A stretch of DNA of 64,000 nucleotides from Prolixibacteraceae bacterium (GCA_019720755.1 CP081303.1:3641501-3705500); one strand, 5' to 3'. Numbered from the stretch's first letter, positions 1 to 10,063 are shown. The notes: generated by a model from the sequence alone, not told the origin. Numbers and translations: made by a program.

Positions 1-1
1 C

Positions 2-1012
2 CTTCAAAAGATAGCCATTATTGGTCCTTCTAAAAAAGGTGCACAACTCGAAGGGAGTAAAGACTTTGCAAAAGAGTTTATGCAGAAATATAAGATTCCT
101 ACTGCCAGATATCAAACATTCACGAAAGAGACTCTTAAAGAAGGAAAAGCGTTCTTAAAGACACTTAATGCTCCATATGTTCTCAAAGCAGATGGACCAG
201 CAGCAGGTAAAGGGGTCGTCATTCTAGAGAAATATGAAGAAGCAGCCGAGGAACTTACAGAAATGCTCAATGGTAAATTTGGGGCCTCCTCATCAAAAGT
301 AGTTATCGAAGAGTTCCTTTCTGGGGTTGAATGCTCTGTTTTTGTAATAACCGATGGCAAGAACTACAAAATCTTACCCGTAGCCAAAGACTATAAGCGA
401 ATTGGAGAAGGAGACACAGGCCTCAACACAGGAGGAATGGGTGCGATATCTCCAGTACCATTTGCAGACAAACAATTTATGGACAAAGTAACCCAACAAG
501 TGGTACTTCCTACCCTTGAAGGGATTCAAAAAGAGGACATTGATTATAAAGGCTTTATATTCTTAGGCCTCATCAATGTTTCAGGAGATCCATACGTTAT
601 TGAGTATAATGTTCGACTAGGAGACCCTGAAACGGAAGCCATCATGCTTCGTATACAAAGCAGCTTATTAGAACTACTTCAGGGAGTTGCTAATCAAACT
701 TTGGATCAAGTCGATTACAAAGAGAATCCACAAACAGCAGCTACGGTGATGTTGGTATCCAAAGGATACCCAGAACAATACGAAAAAGGTAAAACAATAG
801 ATATTGCTCCGAATAATAATGAAGACATTGTTATTTTTCATGCAGGGACGAAAAATACAGAGAATACATTTGTAACCAATGGCGGACGTGTTATATCCGT
901 AAGTGCAATAGGAGAAAACATGGAAGAGGTTTTGGAGAAAGCATATGCCGCAACAGAAAAAGTTTCTTATGACGGCAAATTCTATCGTAAAGATCTTGGA
1001 TTCGACCTGTAG
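2..1012 (+). CDS. purD: Phosphoribosylamine--glycine ligase (GAR synthetase), 5'-truncated by the window edge
   Basis: Second committed step of de novo purine synthesis: ATP-dependent joining of glycine to 5-phosphoribosylamine, in the cytoplasm. The reading frame is open from base 2, so the N-terminal roughly 90 residues lie outside the window; the ATG at 80 is internal. Visible are IIGPSKKGAQLEGSKDF near the cut end, the ATP-grasp glycine-rich loop GPAAGKGVVI, a GLNTGGMGAISP segment, and EYNVRLGDPETEAIM, the family's metal and ATP binding motif. The C-terminal subdomain ends normally (GKFYRKDLGFDL). A promoter-like box and the DUF6427 gene follow on the same strand, an arrangement familiar from Bacteroidota. 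Nothing looks broken. Confidence 0.96.
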   Translation, partial: LQKIAIIGPSKKGAQLEGSKDFAKEFMQKYKIPTARYQTFTKETLKEGKAFLKTLNAPYVLKADGPAAGKGVVILEKYEEAAEELTEMLNGKFGASSSKVVIEEFLSGVECSVFVITDGKNYKILPVAKDYKRIGEGDTGLNTGGMGAISPVPFADKQFMDKVTQQVVLPTLEGIQKEDIDYKGFIFLGLINVSGDPYVIEYNVRLGDPETEAIMLRIQSSLLELLQGVANQTLDQVDYKENPQTAATVMLVSKGYPEQYEKGKTIDIAPNNNEDIVIFHAGTKNTENTFVTNGGRVISVSAIGENMEEVLEKAYAATEKVSYDGKFYRKDLGFDL

Positions 1013-1090
1013 TTTTTTAATCTTCGTATAAACTCTCCATTTGGTTACTTTAATTGGTATCTAAATGGAGATTCTATCTATACTGTAAAT

Positions 1091-1098
1091 TAAATTTG
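1091..1098 (+). promoter_or_regulatory. Bacteroidota -7 box TAAATTTG upstream of the DUF6427 gene
   Basis: Exact match to the Bacteroidota sigma -7 consensus TAnnTTTG, ending 10 nt before the ATG at 1109. It would give a very short leader, so it may be chance in AT-rich DNA. No clear -33 TTTG was seen. Confidence 0.35.
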
Positions 1099-1108
1099 TT
1101 CCGATACC

Positions 1109-2110
1109 ATGTTGATCCGTATACTCAAAACAGACCACTACTCCAATTTCTTTATCCTGTTTTTTACTACCATACTCTTATGGACTTCAGCATGGTTAGA
1201 CCCTATCGAATTTTATTTTTTCCCTGGAGAAGCATCCATGCCCCTCTACCATCCTATTGACAATCTTTTCTTAGGAACAACATCTCTCGTTGTTGCCATT
1301 GCAGGAGCCATCATGACTTTGATAAATGCACTTTTCATATATCTGCTCAACTCAAAGTTTCTGTTTATGAAAACACGGACCTATCTACCAAGCTTTCTTT
1401 ACATTGTCTTCACGAGTTCAGTAAAAGAATATAACACCTTACTCCCATCTCAATTTGCAACGTTTATTATTATTATTGGAATATATTACATATTTAAGAC
1501 GTATCAATCAGAAGGTGCTATTGGCTATATATTAAAAGCATCCATTCTACTTTCACTCGCATCCCTATTTTATCTTCCGGCCATTTTATTTTTACCAATC
1601 ATATGGATATCTATACTAGTTCTTCGACAGAAGTTTAATTGGCGCCATTTGGCTATCCCAATAATCGGAGTAATAATACCGTGGTACATATGTGTGTCGA
1701 TATACTACTTACAAGACAACCTCTATTCTTTAAAGAATATCCTTAGGCTCAACACGCTAAGCACAAATATTTTCCTTTCTCACAAAGCGATTATATTCCA
1801 ACAAGGATTCATTATTGCACTATTTGTTATTTGGGGGATACTTAGTGTAATAAGACGTTACGGACTAAAAAAAGAGGCATCTCGGAAATATCTAAATATC
1901 TTGATATGGATGATACTTTGCTCTATCTCAATCTTTTTATTGGTACCAACCTGCTCCTATGAACTAATCACAATAGCAGCAATACCATTATCATACTTAA
2001 CTGCCCATATATTTCAATTTAACACCTCTAGTTTCTGGTATAATATTCTTTTCGCACTATTTGTTGCGACGATTGTAGCCTCACCATACTTTCACGTTAT
2101 CACCTTATAA
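1109..2110 (+). CDS. DUF6427-type integral membrane protein
   Basis: Polytopic inner-membrane protein of 333 residues with about eight to ten hydrophobic segments, for example FFILFFTTILLW near the N-terminus, a pair around 65-90, and IILCSISIFLLVP-like stretches near the C-terminus. The opening MLIRILKTDHYSNFF and the position directly after purD match the DUF6427 family of Bacteroidota, which has no known reaction. The stop at 2110 abuts the ATG of the carbamoyltransferase at 2111, so the two are probably co-translated. Family membership is by pattern and context; the function is unknown. Confidence 0.75.
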   Translation: MLIRILKTDHYSNFFILFFTTILLWTSAWLDPIEFYFFPGEASMPLYHPIDNLFLGTTSLVVAIAGAIMTLINALFIYLLNSKFLFMKTRTYLPSFLYIVFTSSVKEYNTLLPSQFATFIIIIGIYYIFKTYQSEGAIGYILKASILLSLASLFYLPAILFLPIIWISILVLRQKFNWRHLAIPIIGVIIPWYICVSIYYLQDNLYSLKNILRLNTLSTNIFLSHKAIIFQQGFIIALFVIWGILSVIRRYGLKKEASRKYLNILIWMILCSISIFLLVPTCSYELITIAAIPLSYLTAHIFQFNTSSFWYNILFALFVATIVASPYFHVITL

Positions 2111-3790
2111 ATGAGGGATCTCATGCAAAAATTATCACTAAATACTACATATCCAACATTAGCGATATATGGAATACAAGATTGCGTAGACAGCAAATAT
2201 CCTGGTTTCATTCATGACCACAACATAGCCTTGTTTTATCAAGGAAAGGTAGAGAAGATGTTACAACTGGAACGTATATCCCGAAACAAAAGGGACAACA
2301 AATTATCACAACAGATTACTTCTCTTCTCAGAGAAGAACGACTTATTGGACAACCGCTAGACATTGTATTTGTAGATCACGAAATAGGCAGAGCTTTTAT
2401 AAGTAGCGATGGACAAATTCGTTTCGAAGCACCATTACGTCAAACTCTTACTCCCTATCCTGAAAAAGGAATGCTGAGATGGTACGACACTCAAAATCAA
2501 GGATGGTGCCTCAATCATGAAATGGCTCATATTGGAACTACTCTTCCTTTTTGTGGGCAGTGGAAAGAGAACAGTTTAATGATTCATTATGACGGAGGAG
2601 CTAGCTGTTCCAATTTCAGTGTATGGAAATTTAATAACGGAAAGCTCTCTTTAGTCGATGCACATTGGAAAAACAAACGCATCACCTCTCTTCATAATGC
2701 CAATGCACTAACTTTTGCAATTGTAGGAGCCAAACAGTTTGACCAAAATTCAGTCCCAGGTAAGATAATGGGATTTGGGGCTTTTGGAGAAGATATTCCT
2801 GAAATCAGGAATTGGCTTCATCAACATAACTTCTTTAAGGATATATGGAAATCAAAAAAACTTTTCTTTCATAAGTCCAAAGAAGAGATGGGTATTGAAC
2901 TCAATCATTTTGACTTACATCACCCTTTTATTCAAAACATTGCAGCTTCGATACAAGCCGAATTCGAAGAACAACTTCTACAGGATTTAAACTATTACCA
3001 AGAGAAGACAAAAACAGAAAATCTCTACTATTCAGGAGGATGTGCTCTCAACATCAAAGCAAACTCTAAAATTATCGAGTCAGGACAATTTAATGAGGTC
3101 GTTATTCCTCCTTGTTGTGAAGATTCAGGTTTGGCTCTTGGAGCAGGTGCATGGGTTGAGTATCTAAAACATGGAAAGTTATTTCAACATTCTGCATACC
3201 TTAATAATTGGGGGTTAAATTCTTCGAAAGAGCATTACTCTAAAGAACTTATACAAAAGATTGCTAAGGAAATAAATGAAGGAGCAGTATTTGCTACCTG
3301 CATTGGTAATGGAGAGGCAGGACCAAGAGCATTAGGAAACAGAAGTATTATTGCAAAAGCAAGTAGTAAATCTCTTGCCCAACGCGTCAGTGAATACCAT
3401 AAAAAAAGAGAATGGTATCGACCTATTGCTCCAATTATGCTTACACGGAACGCCGTAAAAGTAAGTGAGTCCCCGATCCACTCTTTATCTAAATACATGT
3501 TACTTGACTACAAAATCAAAAGAGAGTATAGAGATAAAATGGCTGGAGTAGTTCATGTAGATCACACATCTCGAATCCAAACTATCACCCATAGGGAAGA
3601 GAATCCTTTTCTATTCGACCTATTAAAAGAGATGGAGTCCTCTTATGGAGAAATTGCACTTATCAACACCTCCTTTAACAAACAAGGTGAACCAATAGTA
3701 CATTCATTTGAAGGCGCATTACACTCCGCAAAAAAACTAGAAATAGATGGTGTTATTGGAAATAGTCGACTAACGTTAATTGATCTTTAA
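2111..3790 (+). CDS. NodU/CmcH/TobZ-family O-carbamoyltransferase
   Basis: Predicted ATP- and carbamoyl-phosphate-dependent carbamoyltransferase of 559 residues, the normal family length. The N-terminal Kae1-like half shows HDHNIALFYQGK, QLERISRNKRD and the metal-binding-type motif LNHEMAHIGTTLPF, then HYDGGASCSNFSVW. The C-terminal YrdC-like carbamoyladenylate half has GNGEAGPRALGNRSIIAKA, REWYRPIAPIM and INTSFNKQGEPIVHS, all hallmarks of the family. The substrate cannot be read from sequence; relatives modify nodulation factors, antibiotics and glycans. Zero-gap coupling to the upstream membrane protein suggests envelope or glycan modification, which is inference. It is followed by a strong terminator. 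Confidence 0.88.
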   Translation: MRDLMQKLSLNTTYPTLAIYGIQDCVDSKYPGFIHDHNIALFYQGKVEKMLQLERISRNKRDNKLSQQITSLLREERLIGQPLDIVFVDHEIGRAFISSDGQIRFEAPLRQTLTPYPEKGMLRWYDTQNQGWCLNHEMAHIGTTLPFCGQWKENSLMIHYDGGASCSNFSVWKFNNGKLSLVDAHWKNKRITSLHNANALTFAIVGAKQFDQNSVPGKIMGFGAFGEDIPEIRNWLHQHNFFKDIWKSKKLFFHKSKEEMGIELNHFDLHHPFIQNIAASIQAEFEEQLLQDLNYYQEKTKTENLYYSGGCALNIKANSKIIESGQFNEVVIPPCCEDSGLALGAGAWVEYLKHGKLFQHSAYLNNWGLNSSKEHYSKELIQKIAKEINEGAVFATCIGNGEAGPRALGNRSIIAKASSKSLAQRVSEYHKKREWYRPIAPIMLTRNAVKVSESPIHSLSKYMLLDYKIKREYRDKMAGVVHVDHTSRIQTITHREENPFLFDLLKEMESSYGEIALINTSFNKQGEPIVHSFEGALHSAKKLEIDGVIGNSRLTLIDL

Positions 3791-3901
3791 GAAAAGAGAA
3801 ATAAGTGGTAGCCTCCCCCAAAACATAGAACAATTAAGCTACATTTATAGTGCCTTTTAACCAAAACACCTTTTTTTAAACACATTGTTTAAAAATCAAC
3901 T

Positions 3902-3947
3902 AAATGACCACAGCTCCCAAAACCTCGCTGTGGTCATTTTTATTTTT
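3902..3947 (+). terminator. Rho-independent terminator after the carbamoyltransferase
   Basis: A perfect 13-bp stem (AAATGACCACAGC pairing with GCTGTGGTCATTT, 3902-3914 and 3927-3939) with a 12-nt loop, followed by a T-rich tail. The rest of the gap to 4198 holds no recognised element. Confidence 0.85.
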
Positions 3948-4198
3948 ACCCCACAACCTCAGGTTTACATATTTCACAATATATCTCAAACTACTCTTTT
4001 AGGAGCATAAAAAACACTTTATCCCATCTCTTATATCTCTTTAAAATAGATCTATTTTCGACCATTTACCAATGTAAAGAATCGACCATTATTCAATAGA
4101 GTTCAAAAAAATACAAAATAATCATTACGAACTGTAACTATTCGCATACTTTGAGCGTCTAATAGGATGTATAACACAGACAATCAAACAGACGAAAT

Positions 4199-4900
4199 AT
4201 GCTTAGATTGAACAATATTCACAAATCTTATCCTACAGGTGACACTTTTTTACATGTGTTAAAAGGGATCAATCTCCACATCCGTGAAGGAGAGTTTGTC
4301 TCCATTATGGGATCTTCTGGGTCCGGAAAATCTACACTCCTAAACGTTCTTGGTATTCTAGATAATTATGATGAAGGAGAGTATCATCTCAACAATACTT
4401 TAGTAAAAGATCTATCAGAAAATGATGCGGCTGACTTTAGAAATCATACGATTGGTTTTGTATTCCAATCATTCAATTTAATCTCTTTTAAGACAGCATT
4501 AGAAAATGTTGCACTTCCTCTTTATTATCAGGGTATAAGTAGAAAAAAAAGAAATAAAATTGCGTTAGAGTATCTTGACAAGGTAGGATTAGCACCATGG
4601 GCAGACCATCTTCCGAATCAGCTATCTGGAGGACAGAAACAACGTGTCGCAATAGCAAGAGCTCTAATTACACAACCCAAAGTAATTTTAGCAGATGAGC
4701 CGACGGGTGCTTTAGACACAAGCACCTCTTATGAAGTGATGGAACTCCTAAAGGATATCAACAACCAAGGAATTACGGTAATTATCGTAACTCACGAGCA
4801 AGACATTGCAGAGATCACCAAAAAGATCATCTACCTAAAAGATGGATTAATTGATCATATTCAAGATAATACTCTTGTTAAAGAAAACCAAACTCTATGA
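4199..4900 (+). CDS. ABC transporter ATP-binding protein, MacB/LolD type
   Basis: Cytoplasmic ATPase of a MacB-like mechanotransmission transporter, 233 residues. Visible are Walker [10 protein letters not shown] (38-46), the Q-loop glutamine at 90, signature LSGGQ (142-146), Walker B VILADE (162-167) and the H-loop histidine at 199. The insert and spacing are those of the LolD/MacB/FtsE subgroup. It is the first gene of a five-gene run (ATPase, two permeases, adaptor, TolC). Its stop overlaps the next start by 4 nt (ATGA), indicating translational coupling. The substrate is unknown. Confidence 0.93.
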   Translation: MLRLNNIHKSYPTGDTFLHVLKGINLHIREGEFVSIMGSSGSGKSTLLNVLGILDNYDEGEYHLNNTLVKDLSENDAADFRNHTIGFVFQSFNLISFKTALENVALPLYYQGISRKKRNKIALEYLDKVGLAPWADHLPNQLSGGQKQRVAIARALITQPKVILADEPTGALDTSTSYEVMELLKDINNQGITVIIVTHEQDIAEITKKIIYLKDGLIDHIQDNTLVKENQTL

Positions 4901-6138
4901 AATCACTCTTTGATATAGATGCGTGGCAAGAGATCTTTATAACAATCCAGAAAAACAAATTAAGATCTTTTTTAACCAGTTTCTCTATTGCATGGGGAAT
5001 ATTTATGCTCATGATTCTTCTTGGATCAGGTAATGGACTTCAGAACGGATCGGCAAGTATGTTTGAGGATCAAGCAAAAAACACCATTTGGGTATGGTCA
5101 TATAGAACGAGTAAAGCGTTCAAAGGTTATCCCAAAGGACGAAGGATTAATTTAGATAACAAAGACTATCATATCATAAACAATGAGGTCGGAAATATCA
5201 AAAAATCCACTGCAATTAACTATGTAGGGTCTGTCACGATAGCTTACAAATCTGAATATTGTAATGCCTCATTAAAATCGTGCTATCCAGCAATGAAGGA
5301 TATTGATAAGTTGGATGTAACGGATGGGCGTTTCATTAATGAGATGGATATTAAACAAAAGCGAAAGGTCGTCGTTCTTACGAACAAAGAGGTGGCTTCA
5401 CTTTTTAAAAAAAGAGATCCATTATCGAAGAATGTTATTATTGCAGGGATACCTTTTCGAGTGGTTGGAATAATCAAAGGAAAGAATGAAGATACTGAAC
5501 CACTAATTCCATTAACCACCCAACAATTTGTATTCGGAAAGAGCAGTAATGTCAATGATATTGCCTTAATCACAAAGGATATCACTTTAGACGAGTCTAA
5601 AAAGGTAGAGTCGGATATACGAACACGGATGGCACACAAATACGAATTTGATCCTAAAGATACTCGTGCACTTGGCACCTATAATAATTTTGAAGACTAC
5701 AAAAGAACCATGCAGATATTCTCTGGAATTAAATTCTTTATCTGGATTATCGGATTTGGAACATTAATGGCAGGGGTTGTTGGTGTAAGTAATATCATGC
5801 TTATCATTGTGAAAGAGCGGACTCGAGAGATTGGAATACGAAAAGCACTTGGGGCAAAACCTAGAAGTATCATCGCATTAATCCTTCAGGAGTCGATATT
5901 TCTGACCACACTAGCAGGTTTTATTGGAATGGCACTAGGAGCAGGAACCATGAAATTAGTAACCCTTATTATGAAGTGGCAGAATATTGAGAGTGAAACT
6001 TTCGTCAACCCGACTGTAGACATCAGTATTGCCATCTCTGCAACGATTGTACTAGTTATCGCTGGGGTCATTGCTGGTTATATTCCTGCAAGAAAAGCTG
6101 CAAAAGTAAGCCCAATTGAAGCACTTAGATATGAATAG
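4897..6138 (+). CDS. MacB-like ABC transporter permease (first of two)
   Basis: Inner-membrane permease of 413 residues. It has one N-terminal membrane segment around 20-42 (FSIAWGIFMLMILLGSGNG), a large periplasmic MacB core domain (about 45-270), and a C-terminal FtsX domain with three membrane segments (about 280-405). The conserved coupling stretch VKERTREIGIRKALGAK is present and the protein ends IPARKAAKVSPIEALRYE. It overlaps the ATPase gene by 4 nt and is followed 20 nt later by a homologous permease, so the transporter may work as a heterodimer. Families of this type export peptides, antibiotics or lipoproteins; the actual cargo is not visible. Confidence 0.92.
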   Translation: MKSLFDIDAWQEIFITIQKNKLRSFLTSFSIAWGIFMLMILLGSGNGLQNGSASMFEDQAKNTIWVWSYRTSKAFKGYPKGRRINLDNKDYHIINNEVGNIKKSTAINYVGSVTIAYKSEYCNASLKSCYPAMKDIDKLDVTDGRFINEMDIKQKRKVVVLTNKEVASLFKKRDPLSKNVIIAGIPFRVVGIIKGKNEDTEPLIPLTTQQFVFGKSSNVNDIALITKDITLDESKKVESDIRTRMAHKYEFDPKDTRALGTYNNFEDYKRTMQIFSGIKFFIWIIGFGTLMAGVVGVSNIMLIIVKERTREIGIRKALGAKPRSIIALILQESIFLTTLAGFIGMALGAGTMKLVTLIMKWQNIESETFVNPTVDISIAISATIVLVIAGVIAGYIPARKAAKVSPIEALRYE

Positions 6139-6158
6139 TAGAAACAAAAAGATAGAAC

Positions 6159-7421
6159 ATGTTCGATATAGATAAATGGAAAGAGATATGGGCTGTACTC
6201 TCCCGAAACAAGCTTCGTACTTTTTTGACTGCTCTCGGAGTCTTTTGGGGTGTCTTTATGTTAGTGGTTATGATTGGTGCTGGCTATGGATTCGAAAGAG
6301 GCATATTTGGTCAGATTGATGGAGTAGCTACCAATTCCGCATTTATGTGGTCACAAAGCACCACAAAGCCTTATAGCGGTCTCAAAAAAGGTCGATATTG
6401 GAATATTGATATCAATGATGTCAATATCATTTCAAAGAATGTGAAGAATATTAAATATTTAGCCCCTAAGTTACGATTAAACAAGAAGTTCACCGATGGG
6501 ATGAATATTTACTATAAAGAGAAAAAGGGGAACTACTCTATCTCTGCAGAGATGCCAGTTTACCAAGAGATTGACCCCTTTAAGATTGTTAATGGACGTT
6601 TCATCAATGAATTTGATATTAAACAGAATAGAAAAGTATGTGTCATAGGTAAAACGGTAGCAAAGGATCTTTTTGGTCGAAAAGAATCTCCTATTGGCAA
6701 ATTTGTAAATATTGTCGGAGTCTACTTCCGTGTGATAGGGGTGGTAGATGCTGTGACTCAAATGAGTTTTGGTCCTCGTAAAGATAAATCCATATATCTT
6801 CCTTTCACCACAACTCAGGTTGCTTACAATTTAGGTATTAACATTAACTTTTTTGTCCTCACGGCCAAAGACGGTGTAGATGTTGAGCCAGTGAGCAAAG
6901 AGGTGGCACAAATACTTCGTAAAAGACATAAAGTCGATCCCACAGATGAAGAGGCAGTAGGTTCTTTTAACCTACAAAAGGAGATGAAGAAGTTTAGCAA
7001 CTTAATGACAGGAATTAAAGTACTTATCTGGATTGTAGGAATTGGAACACTCCTAGCTGGAGCCATTGGAATTAGTAATATTATGCTGGTCGTTGTAAAA
7101 GAGCGGACCCAAGAAATTGGAATACGTAGGGCTTTAGGTGCACGAACCCATCAAATATCCTCACAGTTAATCCTTGAAAGTGCTGTCATCACAACCATTG
7201 CTGGGCTCCTAGGGATTATGCTCGGAACACTTGTCCTCGGAGGCGTAAGTACTGTCATGGCAAGTAATCCTGAAATTTCCTTTATGTCTAATATGGTAAT
7301 TCAATTTGATCTAGCCATCTACTCCCTATTGATGATTATTGTAATTGGAATACTAGCGGGAATCATCCCTGCACAAAAAGCACTATCAATTAGACCAATT
7401 GAAGCATTAAGAACAGAATAA
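6159..7421 (+). CDS. MacB-like ABC transporter permease (second of two)
   Basis: Paralogue of the preceding permease with the same plan over 420 residues: N-terminal membrane segment (about 22-44, LGVFWGVFMLVVMIGAG), periplasmic MacB core domain, and C-terminal FtsX domain with three membrane segments. It carries VKERTQEIGIRRALGAR and ends IIPAQKALSIRPIEALRTE. The two permeases are clearly diverged, not a recent duplication, which fits a heterodimeric transporter. Its neighbours are the first permease (20-nt gap) and the adaptor gene (25-nt gap). Confidence 0.92.
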   Translation: MFDIDKWKEIWAVLSRNKLRTFLTALGVFWGVFMLVVMIGAGYGFERGIFGQIDGVATNSAFMWSQSTTKPYSGLKKGRYWNIDINDVNIISKNVKNIKYLAPKLRLNKKFTDGMNIYYKEKKGNYSISAEMPVYQEIDPFKIVNGRFINEFDIKQNRKVCVIGKTVAKDLFGRKESPIGKFVNIVGVYFRVIGVVDAVTQMSFGPRKDKSIYLPFTTTQVAYNLGININFFVLTAKDGVDVEPVSKEVAQILRKRHKVDPTDEEAVGSFNLQKEMKKFSNLMTGIKVLIWIVGIGTLLAGAIGISNIMLVVVKERTQEIGIRRALGARTHQISSQLILESAVITTIAGLLGIMLGTLVLGGVSTVMASNPEISFMSNMVIQFDLAIYSLLMIIVIGILAGIIPAQKALSIRPIEALRTE

Positions 7422-7446
7422 TAGAAAATACATAGATACCATTGTT

Positions 7447-8538
7447 ATGAAAAAAGTTATCAAAATAGTCCTAATAATTCTTGTTGTACTTGGGGTCTTC
7501 GGCACATTCATGTACATATACCAAAAATCTCAACCAAAGCAGGAGAATTATGAAAAAATAGAAGTGAAGCGCGACACGATCATAATCAACACCATTGCGA
7601 CAGGTGCAGTAGTTCCGAAAAAAGAGATTGCGATCAAACCTCAAATTGCAGGTATTATCAGTAAGATCTATGTAGAGGCTGGAGATACTGTGAAGCAGGG
7701 AGATGTGATTGCCAAGGTTAAGATTATTCCTGACATGGTGAGTCTGAACAATGCGAAATCACGTATTAAGAGAGCACAGATTGATCTAGAGATGGCTAAA
7801 AATAACCATGAAAGAAATGACAAACTCTTTAAAAAAGGGATTATATCTGAGGCAACAAATGTTCAAACAGAACGCAGTTATAAATCAGCTAAAGAGGAGT
7901 TAAAGGCAGCTAAAGACAACTTAGACCTTATCAAAGAAGGGGTAACGAAATCGAGTATCACCCAAACAAATACCTTGATTCGTTCTACTATCACAGGTAT
8001 GGTACTAGATGTACCTATCAAAGAGGGTAACTCTGTAATCCAAAGTAACTCCTTTAATGACGGAACAACCATTGCTACTGTAGCCGATATGAGGGATATG
8101 ATCTTCGAAGGAAATATCGACGAAACAGAAGTTGGAAAAGTCAAATTGGGTATGCCGATGAAACTAACTATTGGTGCGATGAGCGAAGAGAAGTTTGATG
8201 CAAAAATCACGCATATCTCTCCTAAAGGAACCAATAATGGAGGTGCAGTACAATTTAAGATAAAAGGTACTATTGCTCTTGTTCCTGGTCAATTTATTCG
8301 TGCTGGATATAGTGCTAATGCAAGTATTGAAGTGGAGCGTAAAGAGAATATCCTTACTATTCCTGAATCGACAATATTCTTCGAAAATGACTCCAGTTAT
8401 GTATGGATCACGAAAAAAGATGCAGAAGAAGTAACTTATGATAAGACAAACGTTTCTTTAGGTCTTTCTGATGGTATCAATGTAGAGGTCACCAAAGGGA
8501 TTAAAGAAGGGGAAGAGATTAGAGGAAACAAAAAATAA
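7447..8538 (+). CDS. Periplasmic adaptor protein (MacA/HlyD family)
   Basis: Links the inner-membrane permeases to a TolC channel. The 363-residue protein starts with a lysine-rich cap and one membrane anchor (about 5-25, VLIILVVLGVFGTFMYIY). It continues with a first lipoyl half (VPKKEIAIKPQIAGIISKI), an alpha-helical hairpin (about 98-155), a second lipoyl half (STITGMVLDVPIKEGNSV) and beta-barrel plus membrane-proximal domains. There is no lipobox, so it is a membrane-anchored MacA-like adaptor. Gene order between permease and TolC supports the role. Confidence 0.92.
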   Translation: MKKVIKIVLIILVVLGVFGTFMYIYQKSQPKQENYEKIEVKRDTIIINTIATGAVVPKKEIAIKPQIAGIISKIYVEAGDTVKQGDVIAKVKIIPDMVSLNNAKSRIKRAQIDLEMAKNNHERNDKLFKKGIISEATNVQTERSYKSAKEELKAAKDNLDLIKEGVTKSSITQTNTLIRSTITGMVLDVPIKEGNSVIQSNSFNDGTTIATVADMRDMIFEGNIDETEVGKVKLGMPMKLTIGAMSEEKFDAKITHISPKGTNNGGAVQFKIKGTIALVPGQFIRAGYSANASIEVERKENILTIPESTIFFENDSSYVWITKKDAEEVTYDKTNVSLGLSDGINVEVTKGIKEGEEIRGNKK

Positions 8539-8573
8539 GGGTGTAACTCGTAGATAACTAAAGACATTACATA

Positions 8574-9917
8574 ATGAATGAGATATATAGAAGAGGGATG
8601 CTTTGTTTACTAGCACTGGGCATCTATAGTGGTGCTTTTGCACAGGACTCCACCACCCAAAAATGGAGCCTAGAGCAGTGCATTCAACACTCACTCGACC
8701 ACAACACAGACTTAAAAAAGCAGAATTTAGCCATCGAAGTAGCAGACAATAATTTGGAGACAAATAAACTTTCTGCACTCCCTTCTCTATCGGCTGGAAT
8801 CAACAATACCACCTCTTGGGGACGTACACTTGGAAACGAGAACACTTATGTCGACCGTAACTCGAACTCTACGGGATTTAATGTGAATGCCAATGTACGT
8901 CTATATCAAGGAGGAGCTTTGAAAAATCAAACCAAAGCAGCCAAACTAGATGTAGCGTATCAGAAAGAGATGCTAGAGGTAAACCAATCCAACTTGACCA
9001 TCCAAGTAACCCAAGCATATCTAAATATATTGGTTTCACAAGAACTTCTAGATCTTACCAAAGAACAAACTGCAATCACTCGTAAACAACTAGAGATTAC
9101 AAGAGCGAAGGTAGAGGCTGGCTCTATCGACAAAGGGCCCCTATTAGAGTTAGAAGCCCAACTTGCGAACAATATTTCAGAAGAGGTGACTAATCAAAAC
9201 AACTTTGAACTTGCAACCCTAAGGTTGGCTCAGATGTTAGAACTAGAAGACCCTTCAGTCCTACAAATACAGAATCCAGAATTGGCAACTGTAAGAGCAC
9301 AGATGCAACTAAATGGGGCGGAGATGTATTACCAGAGTGCCCTTACTTTAAGACCTGAGATTAAAGCGGCAAATACCATGATCGAAAGAGGTAATGCTAG
9401 TGCAAAGGCTGCCAAAGGGGGACTATATCCAACAATTAGTGCGGGTGCAAACTACTCTAATGGATACTACCACTACTCTGGAACTGACAATGCTAGTTTT
9501 CAAGACCAGATGAAAGGCAATGCACGTCAAAGTGTAAATGTCAATCTATCTATTCCTATCTTCAATGGGAAAAGAGCAAAGAACAGCTATAAGAACGCCA
9601 AGATACAAGTGATGCAATCTAAGATTGACATGATTAAGGCAGAGAAGCAATTACGTTCTGATGTTACCACTGCATTGACGCAAGCCAAGGGAGCACAACA
9701 GAAGTATCAATCGGCTACAGTACAAGTGAAGACAAGCAAAGAATCATTTGATTTCTCACAAGAGAAGTTCAACGAAGGAGCCATGGATGTATACAACTAC
9801 AATCAAGCAAAAAACTCTTTCATTCGTGCTAAATCACAAAAAATACAAGCAAAATATGAGTTTATCTTTAAAACCAAAGTATTAGATTTCTACATTGGCA
9901 AAGAGATTAAACTATAA
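8574..9917 (+). CDS. TolC-family outer-membrane efflux channel
   Basis: 447 residues with a signal peptide (LCLLALGIYSGAFA, cleavage before QDST) followed by two outer-membrane efflux repeats rich in long alpha helices. The opening WSLEQCIQHSLDHNTDLKKQ is the usual TolC start. Segments such as GGLYPTISAGANYSNG and VNLSIPIFNGKRAK mark the transmembrane beta strands and turn of the second repeat. As last gene of the ABC operon it should be the exit duct. A strong terminator lies 31 nt downstream. Confidence 0.92.
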   Translation: MNEIYRRGMLCLLALGIYSGAFAQDSTTQKWSLEQCIQHSLDHNTDLKKQNLAIEVADNNLETNKLSALPSLSAGINNTTSWGRTLGNENTYVDRNSNSTGFNVNANVRLYQGGALKNQTKAAKLDVAYQKEMLEVNQSNLTIQVTQAYLNILVSQELLDLTKEQTAITRKQLEITRAKVEAGSIDKGPLLELEAQLANNISEEVTNQNNFELATLRLAQMLELEDPSVLQIQNPELATVRAQMQLNGAEMYYQSALTLRPEIKAANTMIERGNASAKAAKGGLYPTISAGANYSNGYYHYSGTDNASFQDQMKGNARQSVNVNLSIPIFNGKRAKNSYKNAKIQVMQSKIDMIKAEKQLRSDVTTALTQAKGAQQKYQSATVQVKTSKESFDFSQEKFNEGAMDVYNYNQAKNSFIRAKSQKIQAKYEFIFKTKVLDFYIGKEIKL

Positions 9918-9947
9918 TCAATGTTTGTTCTACATATAGTGAATATA

Positions 9948-9975
9948 AAAGGAGCCAATTAGGCTCCTTTTTTTA
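9948..9975. terminator. Bidirectional terminator after the TolC gene
   Basis: A 10-bp stem (AAAAGGAGCC with GGCTCCTTTT) and a 5-nt loop, followed by a T run on the plus strand and a shorter one on the minus strand. It lies between the efflux operon and the convergent type IX-related operon. Confidence 0.85.
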
Positions 9976-10063
9976 TTTGTATACGACCATATTATGGTAT
10001 TCTCAAATAATAAGATTAGACAAGGCAGTACCTACTCTCTACGACAGAAGCACGATGAAGTGA

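Noticed and set aside
112-360. Minus-strand open frame inside purD
   Set aside because: It lies opposite a strongly conserved purD coding frame and its translation has no family-like features. Many similar opposite-strand frames across the window were dropped for the same reason.
1035-1070. CTCCATTT/AAATGGAG hairpin after purD
   Set aside because: Only 8 bp with a 20-nt loop and no T run; too weak to call a terminator.
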